Positions 16,259-25,380 of a stretch of DNA of 64,000 nt are shown here, one piece after another. Source of the stretch: Candidatus Latescibacterota bacterium (GTDB taxonomy: Bacteria > Latescibacterota > UBA2968 > UBA8231). Made by a program: the position numbers and the translations under genes. Location: assembly GCA_022827835.1 (NCBI GenBank), contig JAJEIO010000042.1:1-64000 (forward strand), given 5' to 3'. Under the pieces are notes generated by a model. The model saw only the letters and a program-made list of their open reading frames with translations, was not told the origin of the DNA and did no database searches. Within the stretch, counting starts at the first letter, position 1; every line of letters begins with the position of its first letter.

Positions 16259-17830
16259 TCAACCTCCCGGCGGAGCGATCCGCTCCAGTACCAAGCCCTC
16301 GGGACGCACAAAGTCCTTGTAGCGGACCAGAATTTCCGCCCCGTTAATGCTGCGGACAAAACCCGCCCGCGCCTCCAGCTTCTTCACCTCAATCTCGACC
16401 CGATTGGCCCCGCGCCTTACTTCCTCTGGTGCCAAGCGAAAGCGAAACCAGTGCGCTGAAAAACCCAACGGGGCTTGCACCGCCATACCCCCGGCGAGTT
16501 GTACGGGAATAGTCAGCGCGCGCTCGTCGCTGATCTCGGCTTCGGCGCGCGACAAAACCCGGCCATTAAAGCGCATTTCAATCTCGTCCTCAATGCAAAA
16601 AAAGGAAAAGCGCAACGTCAAAATAGCCGGACGCATCTCGCCGTCACCGCGGGCGCTCTCCACATCGTCGGCCACCCAAACGTCGAGCGCGACCGTCTCG
16701 CCCTCCAAGAGCTGTTCCGGCACTTGGCGCTCTGGCGTAGAAGTCTCTTCCCCGATGACCCCCTCGCGCGGCTGCAACAAGTAGCGCTTGTCGCGCCGGG
16801 CGTGTACCTGCGGATAGGCCACCTCGCGCAGGATCTGGTACTCGCGCTCGGCCAAGGGCCAAGGCATATAGCCCAAGTACATCCCGGCGTAGCCCTGCCA
16901 AGCTAAGGTCTGGCTAAGTGCCCGGTACATCTCAATGCTCGGCAACCCCACCCGCTCGTCGTAGATTCGGCGCGGCGACCGATAATACGCGGCCGCACCC
17001 GCATTCTCGGCCACCTCAGCCAGCCACGGTGCCTGAATACCTACATCAACCAGCGCGTTCGCGTCCTGACCGACGATCCAGTCGAGGCTGCCGGCCCGCA
17101 GCCAAGCCTCCACATCCAGCCCCACCGCGAGATTGTCTTCCTCGTGCAGATGCACCCGCGCCATAAGCGGAATTTTGCGGCCCTGCCGCGCGCCGATTTC
17201 CTCGGCCAACGCCCGCACCTTGGCCACAAACTCGGTCATCAACGGCGCGTTTTCCTCGATCTCGTCCTGTTTGAAATAGAAATTGTCAAAGCAAAAATCC
17301 AGTTCCAACCCATCGGACTGGTAGCCTTCCAGCACTTCGCCGATGATGGCCAGCTTGTACTCCTGCACGGCCTCTTGCGCGTAGTCGTAACACCACTCGG
17401 CTCGGCCAGCGTCGCCAATGCACACTGCGGCTCCGTACTGTTCCTTGAGCCGCCCGAAGCGCTCGCTTCCCGGCCGGGCAGAGTCCTGGAGCTTGAGGCT
17501 GGGAAAGACCTTCATCCCCGTCTCCCGGCCGCGCTCAACGACGGCCCGCAGTTGGTCGGTGCCCAGTTCCTTAGCCACCTCGACCATCTGCATGATCCGC
17601 CAGTCGATGTAATTTTCCCACACCTCCTTGCCCTGCCCCACCACGCGACCGACCGCGCTCTGATGGAAGAAGACGTCGCTATAACCCAATCCCAAAACCA
17701 GCAAATCCACACCCGTGCCCAACACTTCATCTACCGGCCAGTTCAGGAGGTGGCGGCTGGCTGGTGGTTCGAGCCGCTTGGCGTGGAAGTGGTGCGCGTC
17801 GTTGTAGTGAATCAAACGGGGGCGATCCAT
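16259..17830 (-). CDS. Glycoside-hydrolase-like TIM-barrel protein
   Basis: 523 residues without signal peptide. The first 340 residues look like a (beta/alpha)8 barrel: VDLLVLGLGYSDVFF, ETGMKVFPSLKL, YQSDGLELDFCFDNFYF and IPLMARVHLHEED are strand-like segments with acidic residues at their ends, as in GH10/DUF4015-type glycosidases. The last 170 residues are a beta-rich domain. I do not recognise the exact family. AGGAG lies before the ATG. It is co-transcribed with the epimerase (1-nt gap) and follows the oxidoreductase at 17863 by 32 nt, so a role in breakdown of one sugar compound is plausible. Confidence 0.55.
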   Translation of the reverse strand: MDRPRLIHYNDAHHFHAKRLEPPASRHLLNWPVDEVLGTGVDLLVLGLGYSDVFFHQSAVGRVVGQGKEVWENYIDWRIMQMVEVAKELGTDQLRAVVERGRETGMKVFPSLKLQDSARPGSERFGRLKEQYGAAVCIGDAGRAEWCYDYAQEAVQEYKLAIIGEVLEGYQSDGLELDFCFDNFYFKQDEIEENAPLMTEFVAKVRALAEEIGARQGRKIPLMARVHLHEEDNLAVGLDVEAWLRAGSLDWIVGQDANALVDVGIQAPWLAEVAENAGAAAYYRSPRRIYDERVGLPSIEMYRALSQTLAWQGYAGMYLGYMPWPLAEREYQILREVAYPQVHARRDKRYLLQPREGVIGEETSTPERQVPEQLLEGETVALDVWVADDVESARGDGEMRPAILTLRFSFFCIEDEIEMRFNGRVLSRAEAEISDERALTIPVQLAGGMAVQAPLGFSAHWFRFRLAPEEVRRGANRVEIEVKKLEARAGFVRSINGAEILVRYKDFVRPEGLVLERIAPPGG

Positions 17831-17862
17831 GGTAAACTCCTATTTCGCGGCGCAGCGGCCTT

Positions 17863-18978
17863 TTAGTCCTTCTTTTGGGACAAAACCTGATCCATGTATT
17901 GTTCGCGGCCGTAGATCGGCTTTTTGTTGTACATCCGTCCAGGGCGGGGCACCATGCGCAGGCTGCGGTCGGCCAGCGGCAGCATCACGGGCACACACCC
18001 CTGCCGATGCGACTCGCGCACCGCGATGGCCATTTCGAGGACCTTGACGCCGTTCTCGCCGCTGCCGGGCGGATCTTCGCCCCGCTCCAGTGCGTCGACG
18101 ATAGCCTTGCAACTAGCCCTGTTGCGGTCCCCAGGCCAGCGCCAGCCCTCGGCGTCGTACCCGCGCTCTCCGCCGTAGATCGGCCCTTCCGGCAAGACGC
18201 CCTCGATCTTTTCCAACTTCTCCCAACTCGCCCCGTCGCCTTCGACGTAACGGTACAAACCGGCGAGATTGTCGTCTGAGTAGAAGACTCCGTCCTCACA
18301 GACCACCTCGTAGCCGCGGCCGCGCGCATCCTTATCCCGGTAGATAAACGACTCAATTCCATTGGCGAAACGCACGTACCCAGCCCCACCTTGGTCGTGT
18401 TCACTCAGGGGATCGTCGCTGACCCAGCCCGATACCCACGCCACCTCGTCGCATTCAGCAAAGTGGCGCATCAGCGTAAATCGTTGACAGCCGCCCCCCG
18501 ACATCTCAGTGCCCGACCCGCCGAGCAACGTGATGCGCTTGACCGCCCCCAACTCACCCGCACCAATGAACTCCAGAGCCCTTTGGTAGGCTGGCAGATT
18601 GACGTCCAAGTCGCCCGCGCCGAAGGGAATGCGTCGGCTCTTGCACTCGGCGACCATGCGGTCAGCCTCTTCTAGTGAGGCCGCGATCGGCTTTTCGCAG
18701 AGGATGGCCTTGACCCCGGCTTGCGCGCAGGCGATGACGACCTCCGGGTTGACGCCGACCGGCAAAATCGGCGCGGCAATATCGAGCGCCTCTTTTTCTA
18801 GCATCTGGCGATAATCGGCATAGCCGGGCACGCCCGTGCGCTTTTGAAACAGCGCCAAATTCTCCGGGTCTCCATCGGCCACGGCCACCAACTCCGTGCG
18901 TTCGTCGAGCATATAGGCGCGCGCGTGCTGCGTGCCTTTGCGCCCAGCCCCGATCAACCCCACGCGATATTTAGCCAT
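17863..18978 (-). CDS. Gfo/Idh/MocA family oxidoreductase
   Basis: 371 residues. The NAD(P) motif G-L-I-G-A-G-R-K-G lies at the N-terminus and the family E-K-P motif occurs in AILCEKPIAASLEEAD. The C-terminal part carries the usual substrate sheet. A GGGGGAT ribosome site is upstream of the ATG. It is the first gene of the short operon 18978-15412, and a dispersed repeat lies immediately upstream. The substrate is unknown. Confidence 0.87.
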   Translation of the reverse strand: MAKYRVGLIGAGRKGTQHARAYMLDERTELVAVADGDPENLALFQKRTGVPGYADYRQMLEKEALDIAAPILPVGVNPEVVIACAQAGVKAILCEKPIAASLEEADRMVAECKSRRIPFGAGDLDVNLPAYQRALEFIGAGELGAVKRITLLGGSGTEMSGGGCQRFTLMRHFAECDEVAWVSGWVSDDPLSEHDQGGAGYVRFANGIESFIYRDKDARGRGYEVVCEDGVFYSDDNLAGLYRYVEGDGASWEKLEKIEGVLPEGPIYGGERGYDAEGWRWPGDRNRASCKAIVDALERGEDPPGSGENGVKVLEMAIAVRESHRQGCVPVMLPLADRSLRMVPRPGRMYNKKPIYGREQYMDQVLSQKKD

Positions 18979-19010
18979 CGTCGGAATCCCCCTTGGGTAT
19001 AGAACTTACG

Positions 19011-19059
19011 AATCGTCTCGTTTCTACTATTCTGCGTCCATCTGCGTCCATCTGCGGAT
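19011..19059 (-). repeat. Dispersed repeat, copy A (TCTGCGTCCA type)
   Basis: Contains AATCGTCTCGTTTCTACTAT followed by the 10-bp unit TCTGCGTCCA twice and TCTGCGG. Related copies are at 30581-30650 and 36431-36490. All three lie directly upstream of a minus-strand gene. Confidence 0.7.
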
Positions 19060-19063
19060 CTCG

Positions 19064-20227
19064 TCAGCCGCTCCGGCCCGCCCGCGCCCACAGCAACCCC
19101 AGCACCACCGCCACCGCCACCAAAAAGGGCACCGCCAAGTGATTGAGCCTATCCCAGCCCAGCATCCCCTCCAAAGGTGCCGCCCCAAAACTGGTCAACA
19201 CCATCAGGCCAAAGACCAAAAAGTCATTGCACGATTGCACCCGCGCCTTTTCCTCGGGCCGATGCGTCATCGCCAATAGCGACGTTGACCCTACAAAAAG
19301 AAAATTCCACCCCACGCCCAATAGGGCCAACCCAATCGTGTAGTGATAAAGCCCAATACCGCTCAAATTGACCGCAATAGAGCACCCCAGCAACGCGATG
19401 CCAGCAAACATGATCCGGTGCTCGCCCCAGCGCGCGATTAGGTGTCCGGTAAAAAAAGACGGCACGTACATGCCCAGCACATGCCACTGAATCACCCAGG
19501 CTGTATCGGCAAAGGAATGCAAATGCCGCTTCATTGCCAGCGGCGTGGCATTCATCAACAGCGACATCAGCCCCCAAGCAGCCACCGCCCCAATCACCGC
19601 CAGCGCAAAATCCGCCTGCCGCGCGATCTCCCGGAGCGAACGTCCACCCGCCCGCTGCTCCTCGACACTAGGTGCGGGAAAAGAAACCAAACAGAGTACC
19701 GGCAAAACCAGCGCATGAACGACGGCAATCCCCAAAAAAGAGCCAGCGAACAAATAGTCGGGAAACCACTCCCGCGACCACGCCGCCAGATTGGATCCCG
19801 ATACCGCGGCAATGACGCCCCCAGCCATCACCAGCGAAATGGCGCGACTACGAAAATCCTCGGCCACCACCTCGCCAGCGGCAAATCGATAATAGGTGGC
19901 AAAGCCATTGACCGCACCAATGCCCAACCCACCCAGACAGAGCAGTGCGAAATCGCCCTGGTACACGGCCAAGCACCCCACCGCACCTCCGAGGATGCCC
20001 AACGCCGCACCCAAAGCAAAACCTATCTTGCGGCCCCGCCGCTGCATTAGCTGCGCCGCGGGCACCGTCATTATCATCGTGGCCACCGGCGCTAGCGCCA
20101 ACGGCAGGGTCGCCAGCGCGGGATTCGGCGTCAACCGCTGGCCGATGAGCGCCATGCTCGACAGCATGACGAGACTGGCGGTGCGCGAGAGGGCCTCGCA
20201 CAAAAAGAGCAGCGAAAGATTTTTCAA
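19064..20227 (-). CDS. Major facilitator superfamily transporter
   Basis: 387 residues with about twelve hydrophobic segments, for example IGQRLTPNPALATLPLALAP, GAALGILGGAVGCLAVYQ and LALLGVGWNFLFVGSTSLLA. The loop motif AAQLMQRRGRKIGFALG between helices 2 and 3 is a typical MFS R-x-G-R-R/K signature. The frame begins at a TTG at 20227 with only a weak ribosome site. The ligand cannot be inferred. The dispersed repeat and about 90 nt separate it from the next upstream oxidoreductase, so it is probably a separate unit. Confidence 0.85.
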   Translation of the reverse strand: MKNLSLLFLCEALSRTASLVMLSSMALIGQRLTPNPALATLPLALAPVATMIMTVPAAQLMQRRGRKIGFALGAALGILGGAVGCLAVYQGDFALLCLGGLGIGAVNGFATYYRFAAGEVVAEDFRSRAISLVMAGGVIAAVSGSNLAAWSREWFPDYLFAGSFLGIAVVHALVLPVLCLVSFPAPSVEEQRAGGRSLREIARQADFALAVIGAVAAWGLMSLLMNATPLAMKRHLHSFADTAWVIQWHVLGMYVPSFFTGHLIARWGEHRIMFAGIALLGCSIAVNLSGIGLYHYTIGLALLGVGWNFLFVGSTSLLAMTHRPEEKARVQSCNDFLVFGLMVLTSFGAAPLEGMLGWDRLNHLAVPFLVAVAVVLGLLWARAGRSG

Positions 20228-20257
20228 ATTAGCCCGGCCAGTCGGCCCCGCCGTTTA

Positions 20258-21316
20258 CTATTTTTGTCGCCGCGTCTCCACCGCTGCGGCCAATTCCTCC
20301 AACACCTCAACCGTATCCTCCCACCCAATACAGGCATCGGTAATGCTCTGCCCGTAAACCAACTCACTACCCGCCTGCTGTTTCTGATTGCCCTCGATTA
20401 AGTGGCTTTCCAGCATGACCCCGAAAACATCCTGCGCTCCCTCCGCCACCTGTGCGGCGACCGCACGTGCAACCGCCGGCTGGCGCTTGTGATCCTTGGC
20501 GCTGTTGCCATGGCTGCAATCAATCATCACGCGATGCGGCAAGTCCGCTTCTTTCAGCCGAGCCGCGGCCGCTCCGACGCTGGCGTGATCGTAATTGGTC
20601 CCGTCGCTGCCGCCGCGCAAAATCAAATGACAGCTCGCATTACCCGAAGTCCCGACAATCGCCGCAATGCCCTGCTTGGTCACCGAGAGAAAGTGATGCG
20701 GATGCCGGGCAGCGCCGATGGCGTCGAGGGCGATCTGCACATTGCCCGCGGTCCCGTTCTTGAAGCCAACGGGCATCGACAGGCCCGAAGCCAATTCGCG
20801 ATGAACCTGACTTTCAGTAGTGCGAGCACCAATGGCACCCCAAGCAATCAAGTCGGCGATAAACTGCGGCGTGATGGTATCGAGGAATTCAGAAGCGGCA
20901 GGCAAACCCATATCCCCCAACTGCACCAACAGGCCGCGCGCGGCTCGTAGGCCGTTGTTGATCTCGAAGCTGTCGTCCAAATGCGGGTCGTTGATCAGCC
21001 CCTTCCAGCCGACGGTCGTGCGCGGCTTCTCAAAATACACGCGCATCACCACGTACAACTCGTCGCTTAGGGCCTCAGCTTTTTCCTTGAGCCGGTCCGC
21101 GTATTCGAGCGCGGCTTGGGGATCGTGAATCGAACACGGCCCAACTATCACCACTATTCGGTCGTCCTCTCCGGCCAGTATGGCGTCCAATGTGCGCCGG
21201 GCCGCAGCCACCGTGTGGGAAGCCGCTTCTGAAATAGGCAATTCTTCCATCAGAATTGCCGGAGGGATCAAGGGTTTGAGTTGATCAATGCGCAGATCAT
21301 CAGTTGATTCGAACAA
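20258..21316 (-). CDS. aroG: 3-deoxy-7-phosphoheptulonate (DAHP) synthase, class I
   Basis: 352 residues, the usual length of AroF/G/H. It makes DAHP from phosphoenolpyruvate and erythrose-4-phosphate, the first step of aromatic amino-acid synthesis. Visible signatures are VIVGPCSIHD, MRVYFEKPRTTVGWKG, GARTTESQVHRELASGLS, GFKNGT and DCSHGNS, and it ends in the typical SITDACIGWEDT. The start is a TTG (21316) behind GGAG. No other aro genes are adjacent. Which feedback type it is cannot be read directly. Confidence 0.95.
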   Translation of the reverse strand: MFESTDDLRIDQLKPLIPPAILMEELPISEAASHTVAAARRTLDAILAGEDDRIVVIVGPCSIHDPQAALEYADRLKEKAEALSDELYVVMRVYFEKPRTTVGWKGLINDPHLDDSFEINNGLRAARGLLVQLGDMGLPAASEFLDTITPQFIADLIAWGAIGARTTESQVHRELASGLSMPVGFKNGTAGNVQIALDAIGAARHPHHFLSVTKQGIAAIVGTSGNASCHLILRGGSDGTNYDHASVGAAAARLKEADLPHRVMIDCSHGNSAKDHKRQPAVARAVAAQVAEGAQDVFGVMLESHLIEGNQKQQAGSELVYGQSITDACIGWEDTVEVLEELAAAVETRRQK

Positions 21317-21379
21317 GTCTTTTTACTCCTTACTATTAGCAGTTAAAATTTATCGTCTGAAAACTATTCACTCATCCCC

Positions 21380-22603
21380 CTAACCACCCGGAACCCAACC
21401 CAAAGCCGCAAAATTCCTGCCGGTGAGACTCCGCGTAAAGCGCGCCCGCTCGCGTGCTTCCTCTAGCTCCTCGCGCAGGTCTTCCGGCCGATGTGTCCGG
21501 CCCTGACGCACGGTCAATACCGGCTCGATTTTGCGATCGCCCTGCTCGCACCGACCGCGCACATCCCGGAACTCGAACGTCCCCTCCAGCACCTCAAACG
21601 CCGCCAAATCCGCCACAGTCCCCTCCCGCAGAGTACCCAACTCCTCGCCGCGCCCGATGGCGTCAGCCGCCGCGGCCGTGCTCTGCTGCACAACGCGTTC
21701 GAGCGGCACTCCTAGGTTGAGCAACTTCGACGCGGTCTCCGGCATACTCTCAATCGGACTTTCCCAGCTATGCGCGTGCAAATCCGTGCTGATCACATCG
21801 GCGACAAAGCCGTCGGCCAATGCCTGTATTGCGATCCCGTAGTCGAAACTGCCGCCGCCGTGTCCCACGTCAAAGAGCACGCCCCGCTCCCGCGCTTCCC
21901 ACACCTGCGGCACCACCGTCCCCGCATCGTCAACCACGCAGTCTCCCGTGCCTTGATAACAATGGGTCACCACATCTCCGGGCCGCAGCAGGGCGAGCAC
22001 ATCCACAATCGGCACCCCCCGGGCGATGTGTACCATCACCGGCACCCCTGCCCATTCGCCCGCCTGCACCGCCAACTGCAAGGGTTTGGTCCCATTCTCG
22101 CCAACTTGGAACCCACCCTGTCGCACTTTGACGCCGACGCAGTGCTCCTGCCAGTGGTGGGCCACAAATGCCGTGCGCTCTGGATCGCCGTACTGCAAAT
22201 CCACCATCTCCCCCACCGGCCCACAAGTCAAACCAATCGCCGAAATATGCACGTACGCCAAAACCTCGGTCCGCGCTGGCTCAATCACATAATCGACAAA
22301 TCCCTGAAAATTGGCCCACCCCGCACTTCCAGCATCGACAATCGTCGTCACACCCGTGGCCAAGCACAGCGCATCGCCGCGAATGCCCCAAGTCGAGCAT
22401 CCCGCATAGAGGTGCGCGTGGATATCGATCCAACCCGGCGTCAGGATTTTGCCGGACAGGTCGATCGTATCCGCCGCTGGAGCCGTTATCTCCTCGGCCA
22501 CTGCGGCGATCTGCTCCCCGACGATCCCCACGTCGCGGATCCCGTCCACATCCTGCGCTGGGTCCATCACTCGCGCGCCTTTTAACAACAAATCGTAGGA
22601 CAT
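21380..22603 (-). CDS. Amidohydrolase/deacetylase family metallohydrolase
   Basis: 407 residues. The N-terminal beta-sandwich (LLLKGARVMDPAQDVDG) leads into the metal motif H-x-H in TPGWIDIHAHLYAG; further likely metal ligands are His in VMVHIAR and VVTHCYQG and Asp in ISTDLHAHSW. This matches the dihydroorotase-like amidohydrolase/deacetylase group (EF_0837/AHA_3915-type), whose members remove acyl groups from hydroxy acids or act on amides. It is the most upstream gene of the minus-strand block and diverges from the plus-strand dehydrogenase at 22706. Confidence 0.85.
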   Translation of the reverse strand: MSYDLLLKGARVMDPAQDVDGIRDVGIVGEQIAAVAEEITAPAADTIDLSGKILTPGWIDIHAHLYAGCSTWGIRGDALCLATGVTTIVDAGSAGWANFQGFVDYVIEPARTEVLAYVHISAIGLTCGPVGEMVDLQYGDPERTAFVAHHWQEHCVGVKVRQGGFQVGENGTKPLQLAVQAGEWAGVPVMVHIARGVPIVDVLALLRPGDVVTHCYQGTGDCVVDDAGTVVPQVWEARERGVLFDVGHGGGSFDYGIAIQALADGFVADVISTDLHAHSWESPIESMPETASKLLNLGVPLERVVQQSTAAAADAIGRGEELGTLREGTVADLAAFEVLEGTFEFRDVRGRCEQGDRKIEPVLTVRQGRTHRPEDLREELEEARERARFTRSLTGRNFAALGWVPGG

Positions 22604-22705
22604 TCCCGTCCCTCCATTATCCTATGGAAAGCCGCTGCGGCTGCTTGACACGCCTAGTCCCAAACCCGTATATAATGCGCTTTTTTACCCCAACAGAGAG
22701 CCATC

Positions 22706-23707
22706 ATGGGAAACACTCCACCTGTCGAAGGCATCCGCGTCCCAGCCGTTGCCTTGCGCCAACTCGCCGCCGACTTTTTCCAAAAAGCTGGCACCAACTC
22801 GGCAGACGCCCAGTTCCTCGCCGACCTTTTGACGGCCACCGACCTGCGCGGCGTCAATAGCCACGGTACCTGGCAACTCCCCGGGTACGTGCACATGATG
22901 CTCGAAGGGCGCGTCAATCCCCGCCCTAATATAAAGGTGACCAGTTCAACCACCACTGCCCGCGTCTATGACGGCGACGGCGGCATGGGGCACTTTCCCT
23001 GCCACCAAGCCATGACTTGGGTTGCTGAGACGGCTGCAGAGTACGGCACGGCCGCAGCAACCACCCGCAACCACTTCCACTTTGGCAGCGCCGGCAAATA
23101 CTCGCGGATCGCCGCGGCGGCTGGCTGCGTAGGGATCGCCATCTCTTCGCACCGCTACGATCTGCCGCCGGAATCGCTAGTCAAAGGCGTCAACGCCACG
23201 TCGCCGATCAGCATCGCCTTCCCCAACGGGGAGCAACCGCCCCTCGTACTCGACATGGGCGCGCACATGCTGCCTTGGGGCGAGGAACTCTTCGCGCAGA
23301 TCCCCTTCGCCTTCTTCAAGGAGCTGGGCATCGGCGCGGTAAATCGGGCGCTGGGCGGCGTGCTGGCCGGAATTTACCTGCCGCAATTTATCCCACCGAC
23401 ATCGCCGTGGGAATCCAACCAAGGATCCTTCCTCGCAGCTTTTGACGTGCGCGCTTTTATGCCTTTAGAGGAATTCCAAGCGCAGATGGACGCGTTCGTC
23501 GCCGCCGCCCGCAACATGCGGCCCTTCCCCGGCCTCGACCGCGCCGAGTTGCCCGGCAATCTGGAGTGGCAACGGGAGCGCGAATACGCCCGCGACGGCG
23601 TGCCCATCAGCCCCCAACATCAGGAGCACATTCAGAAACTAGCCGACGAGCTGGGAGTGACCACTCCTTTTGCCGACTACGAACACACCCGCTTTACAAC
23701 CCAATAG
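22706..23707 (+). CDS. Malate/lactate/ureidoglycolate dehydrogenase family (Ldh2-type)
   Basis: 333 residues of the Ldh_2 family of NAD(P)-dependent 2-hydroxyacid dehydrogenases, which do not use a classical Rossmann fold. Characteristic are DLRGVNSHGTWQLPGYVHMML near residue 50, the ATTRNHFHFGSAGKYS segment with the catalytic His, and NGEQPPLVLDMGA. It starts 103 nt from the divergent amidohydrolase and is followed after 11 nt by a second dehydrogenase, so these two are likely an operon handling hydroxyacids. Confidence 0.88.
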   Translation: MGNTPPVEGIRVPAVALRQLAADFFQKAGTNSADAQFLADLLTATDLRGVNSHGTWQLPGYVHMMLEGRVNPRPNIKVTSSTTTARVYDGDGGMGHFPCHQAMTWVAETAAEYGTAAATTRNHFHFGSAGKYSRIAAAAGCVGIAISSHRYDLPPESLVKGVNATSPISIAFPNGEQPPLVLDMGAHMLPWGEELFAQIPFAFFKELGIGAVNRALGGVLAGIYLPQFIPPTSPWESNQGSFLAAFDVRAFMPLEEFQAQMDAFVAAARNMRPFPGLDRAELPGNLEWQREREYARDGVPISPQHQEHIQKLADELGVTTPFADYEHTRFTTQ

Positions 23708-23718
23708 AAGAGGAACAG

Positions 23719-24717
23719 ATGACTCAACCCCGCATCCTGTCCAGCGTCGAGATCGAGTTTCAAGGCCAAAGCCAAGCCCGCGAACTTATTGAACGCGCCG
23801 GCTTCGCCATCGAAGTCCGGCACCCCCAACCCGGCTGGCCCGACGAGGAAACCCGCGCCAAGCTGGACGGCTTCGACGCCCTGCTGGCCGGCGGCGAAAA
23901 CCTCAACGCCACCACCATGGATCAGACAGAACAGCTCAAGATCATCGCCCGCAACGGCGTCGGCTTCGACAAGGTTGACCTCGACTACTGCACCCAGCGC
24001 GGCATCGTCGTCACCAATACCCCCGGTGCCATGGCCGACGCAGTGGCCGACCTGACCTTCGCCCTGCTCCTCGGAATGGTGCGCTCGCTCAAGTTAGGCG
24101 ACCATCGGGTCAAAACAGAAGACGCCTACGACGTTCCCGTCGGCGAAGACCTCTGCGCCATGACCTTGGGGCTGGTCGGCTGTGGCCGCATCGGTGCCGA
24201 GGTCGTGCGCCGCGCCCGCGGCTTCAAGATGCGGGTCCTCGTCCACGACCCCTATATCGACGACGCGCAAATCAGCGCCCTCGGTGCCGAGCCTGCCGAC
24301 CGCGCCACCCTGCTGTCCCAAGCTGACGCCGTTACCTTACACTTGCCGCTGACTGAGGAAAACCACCACCTCGTCAATGCCGACTTCCTCGGCCTTATGA
24401 AAGAGGGAGCCTACCTGATCAACACCGCGCGCGGCGGCTTAGTTGACGAAGCCGCCCTGATCGCCGCGCTCGACAGCGGCCACTTAGGCGGCGCTGGCCT
24501 CGACTGCCAAGCAACCGAGCCGCCGCAAGGCCAATCCCTCGACCTAGTCCGCCGCGACAAGGTGCTGGCCCTACCCCACACCGGCTCTAGAACCCTAACC
24601 GCCCGCAAACGCATGTCCCTCGTCGCCGCGCAGAGCATCGTCGCGCTATTGCAGGGCAAAGTCCCCGATCACGTGGTCAATAAAGAAGTGCTGGATAAGT
24701 TGGATTTGGTGGGGTAG
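23719..24717 (+). CDS. D-2-hydroxyacid dehydrogenase (phosphoglycerate dehydrogenase family)
   Basis: 332 residues. The NAD motif G-L-V-G-C-G-R-I-G, the catalytic-arginine region NTARGGLVDEAALIAAL and the His in ALPHTGSRT are all in place. The ATG at 23719 follows AGAGGAAC and starts after the previous stop; the in-frame extension to 23566 overlaps that gene and is not used. It is a little longer than one catalytic plus cofactor unit and lacks the serine-binding ACT domain of SerA, so a phosphoglycerate or other hydroxyacid substrate cannot be separated. Confidence 0.88.
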   Translation: MTQPRILSSVEIEFQGQSQARELIERAGFAIEVRHPQPGWPDEETRAKLDGFDALLAGGENLNATTMDQTEQLKIIARNGVGFDKVDLDYCTQRGIVVTNTPGAMADAVADLTFALLLGMVRSLKLGDHRVKTEDAYDVPVGEDLCAMTLGLVGCGRIGAEVVRRARGFKMRVLVHDPYIDDAQISALGAEPADRATLLSQADAVTLHLPLTEENHHLVNADFLGLMKEGAYLINTARGGLVDEAALIAALDSGHLGGAGLDCQATEPPQGQSLDLVRRDKVLALPHTGSRTLTARKRMSLVAAQSIVALLQGKVPDHVVNKEVLDKLDLVG

Positions 24718-24811
24718 CGTGCTTAGAGGTAGGTGGAAAGTAGGGCGTCTATGAATGCATTGCGTCTTTGGTCTTTTGAGCACTTCTCTCCAACATTGCA
24801 ACCCTATAGTG

Positions 24812-25380
24812 TCAGTTTGGAGGAAGAAGCCTCAAGCCCTCTAAACGGCCTTCTGATTGAGCTTTACTGAGGCAAAATCTCTCTGCTGTTTCGACGAATG
24901 ACTCGACCAACTCACAGCTTCTAAACTCGGCCGCACTAAAATACCAGTTATCGAACATCGCCACGACATCCCCTGGAGTTGACCGGCCTCCTCCTTTAAA
25001 TTTCCGCTTCGACCATACCTTGGTTATCTCTCTCGCATGATAATCAGGACTAATAGCTGTCAACTCCGCTAGAGGTGCTGTCCGGTATTGAGCACAAGCA
25101 GCAGATCGATATCGCTCAGCGCATTTAGAAGGGCTAGGTGCAACGGCAGATCAGAATCATCGAGAATATCTTCACCTAATTTAGCCTGCACGTAACCCTC
25201 ATCTTTAAGGCGACACGCGATCTGCTGACGCTTCTTCAAGTCGCATGGCTGCGCTTCTCCCGGCCCTAGGACGACGATCCTCAGGTCCTCACGTCGCAGC
25301 AGGTTAGCGTACTGGTTGGTGTCCAACTTCGGAGTTGGCCTGCTCGGCCGCAGATGACTCAGTAAGCAACTTATCTCCAT
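24812..25380 (-). pseudogene. Frameshifted gene, Rossmann/TIR-or-deoxyribosyltransferase-like fold
   Basis: Two frames on the minus strand form one protein. The first (25380-25069) has LRIVVLGPGEAQPCDLKKRQ, a KLGEDI motif and SDIDLLLVLNTG, then stops. The second (25065 onward to 24812) continues with APLAELTAISPDY and TKVWSKRKFKGG. One base appears to be lost near 25080, between the Gly of LNTG and Ala-Pro. The pattern (nucleotide-binding start, xGED loop, hydrophobic D-hxhVL strand then P-h-x-E) resembles nucleoside 2-deoxyribosyltransferase or TIR-type folds. A sequencing error is the alternative. The start overlaps the upstream gene by about 75 nt. Confidence 0.5.

Noticed and set aside
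19021..19060. Short TCTGCGTCCA tandem units considered as a CRISPR array.
   Set aside because: Units are 10 bp, not spaced by unique spacers, and there are no cas genes.
21770..22585. A 271-codon plus-strand ORF opposite the amidohydrolase gene.
   Set aside because: Antisense shadow; the amidohydrolase on the minus strand has all family motifs.
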